Shown: piece after piece, positions 13,197 through 25,165 of the stretch | How the letters are laid out: every line of letters starts with the position of its first letter | Numbering within the stretch: position 1 is the first letter of the stretch | DNA from: Strongylocentrotus purpuratus | Lineage: Eukaryota > Echinodermata > Echinoidea > Camarodonta > Strongylocentrotidae | Direction of reading: 5' to 3' | Assembly (NCBI RefSeq): GCF_000002235.5 | Contig: NW_022145554.1 | Span: 62,001 to 126,000 of the forward strand | DNA length: 64,000 nt | Notes under the pieces: generated by a model | What the model saw: the letters and a program-made list of their open reading frames with translations, nothing else | The model's database searches: none | What the model was told of the DNA's origin: nothing | Translations under genes and position numbers: made by a program

Positions 13197-13260
13197 GTGC
13201 AAATTTAATACAAAAACAGACCGACCGACAATCGTCTTTGCTTTGTTATGATGACGTCAT
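13197..13260 (-). promoter_or_regulatory. Possible SLU7 promoter and non-coding first exon
   Basis: The first coding exon of SLU7 opens directly after a splice acceptor at 10846, so a 5' untranslated exon must lie upstream. A strong GTAAGT donor falls at 13197 on the minus strand. Just upstream is a perfect CRE/ATF palindrome TGACGTCA at 13252-13259. Reading the 13197-13245 stretch as a short non-coding exon is inference; no ATG in frame with SLU7 occurs there. Confidence 0.35.
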
Positions 13261-13516
13261 ATGCATGCTCTGTGTTCATGTCATGCATGTTGCGTTATTT
13301 CGTGTTTAAATACTTTGATTAGGAATTTTTATATACAATTTAAAATGTATATTAATTAGTATAATTTTAAAATCTTTATTGATGTAAATAAAATTTAAAT
13401 CATTACTTTAATGGATTTGCATTTATTTTCTAATCATTTATAAAAAATATTTATACCTAGTAAATCGGCAATAACAACAGGATATATAGTTATAAAGTTC
13501 CCTACGTGGCATAGAA

Positions 13517-13588
13517 GCCGTGATCGTCTAGTGGTTAGGACATTGCGTTGTGGCCGCAATAACCCAGGTTCGAATCCTGGTCACGGCA
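13517..13588 (+). tRNA. tRNA-His (GTG)
   Basis: A 72-nt cloverleaf with acceptor stem GCCGTGA/TCACGGC, D-arm with TAGTGGTTAG (A box), anticodon stem TTGCG/CGCAA closing the loop TTGTGGC with anticodon GTG, and T-arm containing GGTTCGAATCC (B box). There is no intron and no encoded CCA. A TTTTT Pol III stop follows at once. All stems pair, so it looks functional rather than a SINE head. Confidence 0.96.
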
Positions 13589-13593
13589 TTTTT
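13589..13593 (+). terminator. Pol III terminator of tRNA-His
   Basis: A run of five T directly follows the tRNA discriminator base, the usual RNA polymerase III stop. Confidence 0.8.
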
Positions 13594-14599
13594 GCAAAAA
13601 GTTAATATTTCTCTAAATTGTTCTTTTGAATCAATAAAAACGCCAAAGCGATCCGTAATTATGAAAAAAATACTACAATTAATAAGAATTCTTTGCTTAA
13701 TTTTTTTTTTAATGAATAGAATAGATTGCTGTCCTACTAGTAATAATCATACAAATCAAAGTTTGTGTTAGAAAAGTTTATCCAATTAACACAAAAGTTT
13801 TTTTGCATTTTGTATCGAATACAACTATATTTTAAATTTGGGGGCATGGGGGAGAAGTTTGAATTATATCAAGGGCGTAGGCCACATAGATTACCTTTAA
13901 AGTTCTACTTTTTGTTTGCTGTATCATTAAAGGAATATAACCCCAATATCCTTTTTTGTATATTTGTAGTTTTCATTTTTATTCATTTGTTCCCTGATTT
14001 TTTGGAAGAAGCAAGAGGAAGTGAGAGACACTCCAGAATGTTGTTTCTTAATATTTTTGCTTTTTTTTCATTATTGATTCGATTTTTAATTGTGCCATGT
14101 ATAAATAACAAATTACATTACATTTTTCAAAAACTTCAGTGGACTTTGATGTTGCATTAAATCTGAGCTAAGAACATCAATACAAAGTGCATCATATGAT
14201 GAATGCAATTTAAGAGATACTAAACACAATGATTTTATTGAAAGTAGGATGATCATTTACATTTATAAATTTACACCATATCATCAATTCAATGGCAAAG
14301 CAAAGTATTCTAAACAGACAATCTGCAACCTTGGTAAATATAGCTTCAAAGCCAGACTTGATAAACACTGGAAGAAGGCCGGAGCAATATAATTTACCCA
14401 GGCTTCTCCCAGTTGACAATCCTGATATGACCCAGCAAGCAGGAGACAGAAGTGAAATGACCATGGCCGGTGCAAGACCCGGAAGCTGGGACACCCCCCC
14501 CCCCCCCCCACCTTTGAAGTTAGATCTGGAAGGTATTGACCAAGTACAAATAGGGGAATCCATCCTTGTCTTTTCCTTAAAATAAAAATGTAAAATATA
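13594..14599. other. Intergenic, no gene seen
   Basis: AT-rich with a poly-C run at 14501-14515. Open frames here lack splice context or family motifs. Confidence 0.6.
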
Positions 14600-15060
14600 T
14601 GTTTTTGCAATATACCTTAAGGACTCAGTTCTTCATATACTAGTAACTGATATTACTAAATTAAATATTTATAAACATTTGTTATTCCAATTTATTTGTC
14701 TTAACAGTAATAATAAAAACATTTTTTGTTTTCATTTTTTATTTGATAATACCATTGCATAACAGTGGTTATGGTCAACAAAATAGTCAAAGTTGACTAT
14801 TTGCCATTATAGCACCAAACAAAGAAGAAAAAGTATAAGAATGGATAGCAGATAGCTGGAGAAATACATCAAAGTCCATCAAGATGAATTAATTTCAAAC
14901 TCAAATTCAAATGTAAAATACCTCTTTTAACAATATACCTTACAATAATACTAAATTATAATACTTATAAACATACATTGTTCCAATTTATTTGAGTTAA
15001 CAGTATGATAATAAAAACAATGTTTTGACCATCCACGGAATAGAAGAAAGATAAAGAGGA
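14600..15060 (+). repeat. Worn duplication of about 130 bp
   Basis: CAATATACCTTA, TATAAACAT and GTTCCAATTTATTTG-like words recur in order at 14607-14740 and 14929-15030. Confidence 0.5.
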
Positions 15061-15379
15061 TGTAAACATTTCCATTCAATGCCTTGCAAAGCATGAAATG
15101 AAATAAATTGCACATTCATTTTTTTCTAATATACCCAAACTTCAAGTCATTCTCCACTCTCCAGTATATATTTCTTCATGAAACTTTACTCTCTTTATCA
15201 TAATGAAATAATGTAAGATATGAAATTACAGGCGACCATTACATTCAATGGTATTTCAACAAAAACAACAAAATAACTTGTCTTTCAACAAAAAAATACT
15301 GCCAAATTTTCGACAGTGAATTTAGGTAACATTAAAGTTCTACTGATATACTGTAGTATATATTTTTGGGTTAGCTATA

Positions 15380-15602
15380 TTATTCCATAAAATAAAGAGT
15401 CTATAACATCTGTTGTGATATATATAATGCATTTTTATATGATACAATGTGAGCAATGTACTTTAACTTATTACTGAATTTTTAAATCTACTGTTTTTAA
15501 TGCATTTTTATATGATACATTGTAAGCCAATTATTGTTAGTCTTTGGACTTTTTATTTGGTATATTTGTAATAAAATCGAAATTGAATTGAATTGAATTG
15601 AA
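15380..15602 (+). mobile_element. LINE-type 3' tail with (GAATT)n
   Basis: AT-rich 3' UTR-like sequence ending in AATTGAATTGAATTGAAT. AATGCATTTTTATATGATAC occurs twice inside, about 77 bp apart. Confidence 0.5.
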
Positions 15603-15620
15603 TATACAACAGTTGTACTA

Positions 15621-16894
15621 TAGGATTTCCCGGCCAAATTCGCGAGTTTGTCATTCAAATTAATATGTCTTGCGTTCAAATTTGATGGTTTAGTGCAGTC
15701 AAGTATATCTCAGGTTTATATTCCCTTTTCTAGTTTTCAAATCTATGGAATTTTCGTTAGAATCTACTTATGTTTCATTCAAATTAATGAACAATGTGCT
15801 TCTTTCGCTATTTGGTCATTCGATTTGGCGCAACACGATTTTCTGACAACACGACAGTGTACTTTTAGCATTCTAATTCATTTGTAGCATTCAAATTAGC
15901 ACTTTGTGCACTTGAATTGATGGTCAATATACATTTCTCGTTTATTACACACTTTTTATAGCTCATTATTTTTCTTTCAAGATTGTTTTTTCATGTGTAT
16001 TTTATCATATTTCATTTTCTTGCATTTATTCATACTTATTAGATTTATCTGATATTCATCAGCATTTAAGTTTGATTGTTAAGAAGAAAAAACTTGCATC
16101 TACGGACCTGATGGTCTCAGTATATTTGTAAATGTTCATGTAAGGAAGTTGTTTGTCTTATGTTTCATCATAAATTTATCATAATTTCATCATAACTTCA
16201 TTATGGAAGAAGGGTACAATATTGTGACTGGGGTAGAGACTAGAGTCAACATTTTGAACATGTCTTTAGCCATCAATCTGCTGGCGGGCAAGTAAACTAT
16301 GAAACTCTTTAAGAAAAACAGAGGGGTGTGCTGGGTATAAGAGACGATGTGAATTACTTTTGTAAAATTCCGAGTCTGTAGTAAATAGGGGCGATTGAGG
16401 GTACCCCCACCTTTCCCGGGTATATGAACATGTCCGGGCAGAAATGCCGTATCCCTTGATTTCGCCCCTTCTTTACTTTATGTCTGACTACACCCATCTG
16501 CATTGTCCTGAAAATAAATAAATGGAATAACAGCTTAGACCCCAATGGTAAATCATGCATTTTAACTGCATTATTTAAAAACTATAAAAGTTTGATGCAA
16601 TTCTTCCCCCTAACATTCCTAACTTGAATAAAAAAATATTACGAATATGAATGACAGGTGTTAATTTGAATGATAAAAATTATGCTTCGACAAGTGAATA
16701 TTAATTTGAATGCTAGTTGAGCAGTTTCTAAATTGAATGACAGATCTATGAAACCCTTCGACCAAAATTCTAAATTAAATACAAAAAATGGAAAATTGAA
16801 TGATACTTGGCATGGCAAAGCCGATCTGCACTAACTTAAATGCAAAGTAAATGAATTTGAATGACAAACACGCAAATTTGGCCGGGAAATTCTA
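15621..16894. mobile_element. 1.27-kb element with TA duplication and inward-facing CATTCAAATT clusters
   Basis: Left end TAGGATTTCCCGGCCAAATT and right end AATTTGGCCGGGAAATTCTA are inverted repeats running on through TTTGTCATTCAAATT; TA flanks both. Variants of CATTCAAATT occur at least seven times in the left 300 bp, and of AATTTGAATG at least seven times in the right 280 bp, so the motif points opposite ways at the two ends. The middle has no recognisable frame. Confidence 0.75.
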
Positions 16895-17462
16895 TATTAG
16901 ATGTCAATTTTCATAAACATTAGGTCAAGAACTTGATTGTAAAGTTGACAGCAAAGAAATTATGACCATGTTTTAGAAAGTAAACTTAATGAAGCATAGA
17001 TTACGGATGTGATATGATTATAATTAGTTACTCAGGGTGAAGATTAATGTTTTACACGGAGCAGTTTCCAGTAACTTTAAAACTATTCTCTTTGGGTTAA
17101 AAACAAATTGTTTTAGCACAAAAGACAAAGTGGTATAGATTTGTATAAAAACTGCTTTAAATCCAAATTGGAAAGATACAGCCCCAATGCTATTGCTTAA
17201 TATCAAAAGAATTTTAACTTGTCTGCATTTTTGTGGAGATTGTCTTTTGCACTTGGGGGAATAAATATGGAAAGTTACCTACACTGCTCAATTTTGAATG
17301 GTATTTTTCACCATTGTGTATTTACTGTTTATTTCAAATGGGATTAGAATTTGTCACATATGCCCAACAAAGTTTAAATAGCAGTTTAACAATCATTGCA
17401 AGACAAATCGATCTTCTAGACAGCTTCTGAGGAGATGTTAGCAAGCAAGAATCTGATTCAGA
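16895..17462. other. Intergenic, 3' flank of POLN
   Basis: AT-rich; likely carries the POLN 3' UTR on the minus strand. Nothing else recognised. Confidence 0.6.
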
Positions 17463-20400
17463 TCACACCACTTGTTTGAGATGACCCCATGTCTTCCCGT
17501 AGCTGAGAGAAACTGGAAGAGGGACCTGCAAAATCAATGACAAGTAAAAACAACGACCATAAAGAATTAATTTTTTTTTTTTTAATGAAAGTACGATTTG
17601 TAACATCAAGTTAATATAACTCTGTAATGCAAAATATATTCTTTCACATGATTGGTAATAAGAGCTTCCATATAATTTTTTGAAATTGGGGCGTTTCCAA
17701 TACTGGTCTTTACCTTTGACAGTAACGTCTTAATACCAAAAACAAGATATTAATATCTTATGGAAAAGTAGTAATAATGCCAGAAAACAGAGAAGACGTA
17801 TGTAAATCAGCTGGACAAAGACAAGGGCATCATGATCATGAAAATCTCAAACTTTTATCATTATCTTGTTTTATTTAAAACCAACCTGCCCCTACTCATC
17901 CATTATCAAAAACTCTGTCACAAACAACTATTAAAAACCATGTCTTATACTAATCACGTTACTTGATTTGGTAAGCAGAGACTGCCCTCATATGAGGATT
18001 ATTCTTACAGAATTCTGTCTGCCAGGAAAATATATCCAATACAGCACATATATTGCATATTCAATTTTATACATAAATCTTTACCTTCAGCTGACAAATG
18101 GATTCACCCAATGTTGGTGTAGACTCCATGACAGTCTTCAAAATGTCTGTCAAAGAAAAGAGATTGTATTTCAGTTAACCCAATGACTCCTGGAATCAGG
18201 TAGATCCTGTATTAAGCCTATGGGAGTTAAACAATTTAATAGTAAACAGGTTAATATTTTCCAAGTCACTCTCTGTCACCCTCTTCCATTTATATTTTGT
18301 TTCAGTTAAACCGAGGGCTGTAACATATAAGCACATCATGCTTAAAGCTTGCACTGTAGCCCTCCGGTATATGTCTATCTAACTGCTATTGAGTATGCAT
18401 TAAGTGTGTAAATTAATTTCTTACTTTTCTATACATGTATTGTATTGAAGGGAAACAATGTAACAGTGTCACATTTAGTAAGCATGAATATGTACGTTTG
18501 GAAAGAGGATAAAAAAAAAAAAAATTCAAATCACATCAAATAATAATATTAACTATATAGATATTCTTTTATTAAGATACGATTGAAGCCATGGTATATG
18601 TATGATGAAGGCATTGATTTACACTATAATTAGAAACCTGCTCTCCACTGCTTCTATTTCAATAATTCATTCCTACAGGAATCATGTTTCCCAAAAGGGG
18701 GGGGGGGGGGGAGGTGTGATTGCTCCATGGTAGAGTAGTGATCTTGTAACCGGGAGGTCCCGGGTTCGAAACCAAGTAGTTGTACGAGTGTCCTTTGGTA
18801 TAGCATCAATCCTCATTACCAAGTCCTTCGGAGAGGACCTATAGCCGTCGGTCCCCTGGTTGCTAACTTACAAGCATACACATGATTTCTTAGCTGTCAT
18901 GTCAAACATACAAACATACAAATTTAGGTTATTCAAACAAGGTAAATGTGTTACTAATATCTAGATATACCTTTGACTTCATTGATATCTTCATCATGGA
19001 CTTCAAACAGCAGTTCATCATGGATCTGCACAAGTAATCTGTTAATTCACATATAACAGATGTAATTGTCATGAGAAATAAACTTAATAATCAATATATG
19101 TATATAAAAATTAATTAAAATCAACAGGCAAAAACATGATAACATTTGATCCAATTTGTAGGTTTACATACTTGACACATTTAAATTTACAAACTGCATG
19201 TGTTTATCAGTGATATATCTTTATCAAATGTAGAAGTACCAAAAATATTCATATTTTAGTATCTGAATCATTATGTCAATCAATTACGGCTACCCGTTGT
19301 TTGCCATAACTTGGCATTAATGACATTCTAAAATTTGGTGATCTGATGACTTTTAAATATAGTGAGGGGGGGGGGGGGGTGAGGTGGGGAGAGTTAGGGC
19401 TTGGGGTACAGTTCGTATTTAGGTTGGGTTTAGGGTTATGGTGCGGTTTAGGTATAATGCTGGGATTGAGTGAGGTGAGTTAGCTAGAACTCGATTAGTG
19501 ATAGAATACTGTGAAAAAGTGCAGGAGCACAAAGCGTACTATTTAAGAAACATATCTTGAAACTGCTGACTATTCTGCCCAATATCAGTTATGTATTATA
19601 TATTTTGGGACAAGTCTAATAGGCATTTAGCCTTTGTTTGTCCCTCCACATTTTGAATGTATTTTGTTATTTGTATCTATTGTAATTTTGTGCTATACCT
19701 TTTACGGTTATTACATTTTTATTGGACGTTTACTGCATTGCTATGTTTATAGGTTATTTGTATGTTTTTAATGCCATTTTCATTGAATTGCAGAAAAATT
19801 AAATTGAATTAAATAAATATCTAACACCAGTGACAAGTACTATAGACACTGATATCTCCAATCATATTCACCTGGCTCTAACAGTGTTCCTCTCTGATAA
19901 TACCGTCATGATGTGGATCATAGCAAGCTTACAGATGTCAGCAGCAGAGCCTGTAATAATCACAACGAGAATCAGATACATAGAGAATGATGTTGCCCAA
20001 ATAGTATAGTACAGTCAAACCTGCTTTATTGACCACCTGTCTACAAAGACCACCTGTCTACAAAGGCCACATTTTTTGTTTCCCTTGAAAATGGTTTTTC
20101 GTACTATAGGCACCTGTCAACAAAAAACAATTTTCTTGTCTCCCTTGGATGGTCTTCATAGACAGGTTTCACTGTACATATAACAATCTTTTTTTTTTTA
20201 AATGTGGTATTAGCATACATGTAGCATACAAATATTTGTATTATTAGTACAATCAAATGTCATCATGAGGTCTGGTAACAAGGACAAACAAATTCTCACA
20301 GAATTAAAGATTTTTAATGAAAATGATCAGATTGTACGCATGGAATTGCATATGTCAATACAATGAAATAGGTGGTAGCAACAATTTATGAAAAACAAAA

Positions 20401-23400
20401 CTTGGGGCCCGATTTCATAACAATTTTTATCAATAACATAATGCTAAATTTATTTAACAAATTTGCTCTTAGCCAATCTAATGTCTTGTTTTCAGTAGCT
20501 TATAACAGTTATTGTAACTTGTTCTTGATAACAGGTTTTATGAAACAGGGCCTTGGTCATCTTCAGTAGATGTGGATATATCATTGAAATTTTCTGAACA
20601 GTTCTCAAAACTGACCATCGGCTCTTCATTAAATCATCTGGGTCAGGAGAGTTAAAGGTAGATGAATGTCTAGTTGGAGCCATGAAGGATTTGAACCCTG
20701 TACCTTTCGATCCACAATCCACCTGAACTTATCCCCTCGAACTGTACCTCTACACTTAGGGTTAAGGCTTGTACACTATATGATGCGGTAAACTAGCATA
20801 GCATTATGTGCAATGGGATGCCGACTGGCGGGGGGGGGGGAGGGTTTTTTTTTTACTATTAAAAATATTCTGGGTTATGGGTTAATACATCAACGATGTG
20901 TCCAAGTGCTTTACAGGATATAATTACCCTTGTCATCAGATTCAGGCTTTCCTGCATGCACATTCTCCACTCCCTGGGGAACATTCCAAGCAGGTGCTGA
21001 GCAAACTACAATGACGGCTTTCGCATCCTACCAGGAATGCATTTAGCACCAGGGTGGAGAGTGGCAAATGTGGATTTATGCTTTTCTAAAGGAAGTTAGT
21101 ACCAGACTGGGATTCAAACCCCCAATCTTTAGATTGAGAATGAAGTCAATGAACCACTAAACCACAATAACACCTCCACTTTAAGTGGCTTATCGTTTCA
21201 TATGGGAAAAGGTTTTACACTAACCCTGGATGACAAAGTTGACAGCTTGTCTTTCTGCATGAGACCTGACATGGAAGTTCTGTGAGCTGATGTTAGAGAT
21301 GAGTCGATGACGATGGAAGATGGTCTTCACATGACCGTGTCTCTGGCACTCTGAGATGCAGCGTTGGGCAAAGGTATTCACTCCCTTGAACTTCACTGTG
21401 GATTATTAAAAACAAAGGCAGGAAAAGTCTTAAATCCACTCAAATTTTATCAATTTTCTGTAAAATAACTGACATAAATCAAATTGGCAAACCTCTGTAA
21501 AAGAGCTAGTCAGGATGATAACAATGATAACCAAGAAAACAAATATAACAAGCAAAATTATTCTCCAAAATCTTAAAGGGATTGTTTAACAATGTTAAAT
21601 CTGAGATACATGGTCCTACATGTTATCAGTGTCTGTGATATGGTGTAACATTGAAGCCCTAAAAAAATCGCGCTTCAAAATGATCAAGAAGTGCCTCAAA
21701 AAAGTAAAAATCTTTGAGTGGCCGGTTATACCATACTCGTTTTCCCCAATAGACTGTAGTGTTATGAAAACCGTCAGGCGAACGGTTTTCAAAATTTGTA
21801 ATTCCAATCATAAATATCTTGATAATCAGATAGGCGATCGGCTTGTAAAAGTCATGGGGTTCCTGACTGACCTAAAGGTTTATAATTATCATTGCATCAT
21901 GAGCTAAATCCAGAATTTTATTTCAGAATCTGAGACAAAGTTACCGGATCCCTTTAAGTTTGATGTCATGTATGTTTCACAATATGTAATTTTGTTAAAT
22001 ACCTGTTTTTCAAATGCATACTGGTATTTAAAATTTCCAAAACGTGAAGAAGAATCTATAAGATTTGTCAACAAACAAAGGGACAATATTTTTTCTTCAA
22101 AATTTTACAACCTACAAACAATTAATCACATTCAAAGTCTTGTTGAGTAATAAAAACTAAATGAAAAAATGCAACTTAGAACTTAACTAGATGCCTTTCA
22201 CCTTACCCAAGAAACTTTTGGTGAATGCCTTAGCATTTTCCTTGGTGTCATTAAGTGTTTCCGCCAAGCGCTCAGCCCCTGAAAGAAGGAAATATTACAA
22301 AAAGTGATGAAAATAAGAACAAATTCCCAATAATAGAGATAATTGTGTCTGTGTGTTTACATTCCAATCTTGGTTATTTCCATCCCGCTTCATTTGACCC
22401 AAAATGTGATACATTGCTTGTATATGCGAAACCTTCTTGGATGCGCAACATTCCTTTGATGTATACTTTCCCACCATTGCCATATGTGTTATGTAATGTG
22501 TAAGTGATACACACATCCAGTTAATATCTAAAGTGAACATACAGAATTGTGTACTAGCGAGAAGTATCTAATAAAGTACTCTCCACTTGTTATTTGGACA
22601 CCGTCAAAGCAACTCGTCATGTTTCATTCCTTAGCCTCTCTCATAGGTACACAAAAGTATGGCCTCCATATTTACTCAGGCCCGACCCATGATATTTCTA
22701 GTACATTAAACCTTTGAAAGATTACCAGATTTCAACTACTTCATAAGGGTAAAAATATATTCTTACCAACACCATAGATGACGGAGTACACTATTCGTTT
22801 GGTTCTTTCTCTGTCTCCTGTCTTCACATCTTCCAGATTCAAACCAAGCCTGCAATTAAAGACAATAGAACAACATTAACAGTTTACCTCAGTCCTTCAA
22901 AGGCAAAGTATGATAAACACTGTATCATTCGTACAAAGTCATTGAATAAATTACTGAAGAAATTTGATCATCAGTTAAAATCAACCCCATTGAATACTGA
23001 ATTCTCCCATTTGCATAGACTTAATACAGGGCCTATCCTGTGCTAGTGGGCAAAGGGTTAAGCTTACCATTCACAGGTGAGTTGAACAAAGATGTCTGTA
23101 CTGCCAGCATCATTGAATACCTTCAAGAGCACAGCATCCTGAGAGAGGTGGGCCAAGATCCTCAGCTCAATTGACTGGAAATCTAGAGAAGACAAAAGGA
23201 GCATCAAGCACCATCTGAATGTAGTATGCTTAGAAATTAAATAAGATTGCTCCCCAGGGAGTGGAGAAGGTGCATACATTGTGCGCGGGCAAGCCAGAAT
23301 CCCATGACCGAGGGTAATAACTGTAAAGCCCTTAGAAACTCGTACTTGCAGTATTAAACGCGATATAAGCAGAAATAATATTATTATCAAAGGTAAGTAA

Positions 23401-24519
23401 AAAGTTAAACATTGATGAATGAGTTAAAATTCTTCCAGGTGTCAATGTTGAAAGTTATTATGCTATACACACCAATGCACAAGTATAGAATCAGGACATT
23501 TTTCACTTTTGTGATCAAAACCAGTAATATTTGGGATATAATCATTTGTTACTAAATTGTTGGAGGTTTGTTTTGACCCTCAGTAAAATTTATTTATTTT
23601 TTATTATTTGCCAGTCGAGATTGTTAAAAACATTAAAAAATGGCAAACTTTACTTTCCTTTTAATAGCAAACTTTGCTTTTCTGTCAACAAATTTGTCAG
23701 GACATTTAGTCAAAATCCAACCTATCAGAATATTCTAGCAGTGTTCTGAAGTAGTGTGACTAACACGGAAGGACATTGCACATCATACAGAAACAAAGAG
23801 CAGAGAAAGGTAATGAGATATATTACCAGCAGCAATAAATGACCAGCCCTCGTGTGAGAAGAATGGTTCTCTCATCCACAGTGTAGTGGCTGGAGCAGTA
23901 GAAGATACAGTGGACTCTATCAAAGATGGAAACATGAACAAAAAAAATAAAAAAATTAGAATGGCCCCTCACTACAAAATTTGACTGTATTATTAATGAT
24001 ATAATGATGAATAGTTTCCATCATAAGACATACCTAGGTAGGATGAATTTATTTAGAAAAGGAATAGCAACTGATCAAGTCAGCTGATATAAATATGTAC
24101 TTTCATCTCTTTTCATCTACCTCTATCAAGGAAATACTACCGGTATCTTTCATATTTCTGGGGTAAATACCTCTTCACTTTGACAGTCTACAAGCAAAGA
24201 CAAATATCCTTAACATGTTTTTTAATTCAAAGCCCTCAATTAACATAAGAAAAATAGGATCATGGGGGACCAATAGTCACCGATAAGGCATTGTTTGTTA
24301 TTAGAGGGCGCAAATAGATATAAGTAATGCAGTGGGGCTTTAAAAAAAAAAAAAAAAAAAAAAAAATCACAACGCAAGGTTTACCGGTTGTTACAATCCA
24401 CTTACCATTGACCACTGACCCATTTGCATCTTTGTGTACTTGCAAGGGCTGCTTGGGAATGTTTTGAATGTTCTAGAATAGAAAACAGATGCAAACAGAT
24501 GAAAACAATGCAGAGAACG

Positions 24520-24555
<36 letters not shown>

Positions 24556-24587
24556 GGGTAAGAGAGAGTGAAAGAGGGAGGGGAGAG

Positions 24588-24631
<44 letters not shown>

Positions 24632-25133
24632 GGGGAAGAGAGAGAGTGAATATCCATATTGATGATGCATTACAGTTTAACTACCAAACCATATACAGAC
24701 ACCTATGACAATGAACTACCGACATTTTTCATCAATATAATGTGCAAAGTAAAACTACATAAGTAGGTTTGTAGGTGCAATGCATTGTGACAGACCAAAT
24801 CAGAAGTTGGCAATTACACGAACAAACAAACAAGTAAATAAAATTCAATGTGAGCGGGTTACCATCTACTGTAGATAGTAACCTATTAATTAATTTCTTC
24901 TCAGTATCTTAACTTTACCTCACAAACTTAGAACAGATAAGAGGAAAGGTTTGCTTACTGGGTTTGATGACTGGAGTCTACCCGAGGCAGCTGAGGTTTG
25001 GTCCCAACTGGTGTGTATATAACCCTATCAATAAACGATTATCAAGAGTAGCTTTAATATTCCAGACTCAACAAAATTCATGAAGAGTCTCTCCATTTCT
25101 CTCCTTCTCTCTACTTTGCTTCTTTTGATCAAT

Positions 25134-25165
<32 letters not shown>

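Noticed and set aside
14282-14585. Open frames with YSFKARLDKHW on the plus strand
   Set aside because: Faint likeness to LINE or reverse-transcriptase-linked text, but the run is short, broken by a poly-C tract and unsupported by flanks.
16354-16560. Frame inside the 15621 element as a transposase piece
   Set aside because: No catalytic motif, short, and no continuation.
18714-18790. Functional tRNA-Thr
   Set aside because: It has A and B boxes, but the acceptor stem does not pair and a SINE body follows.
24391-24670. Leu/Ser/Pro repeat frames (also at 31332, 42645, 53052, 56600)
   Set aside because: Translations of GA/CT microsatellites, not genes.
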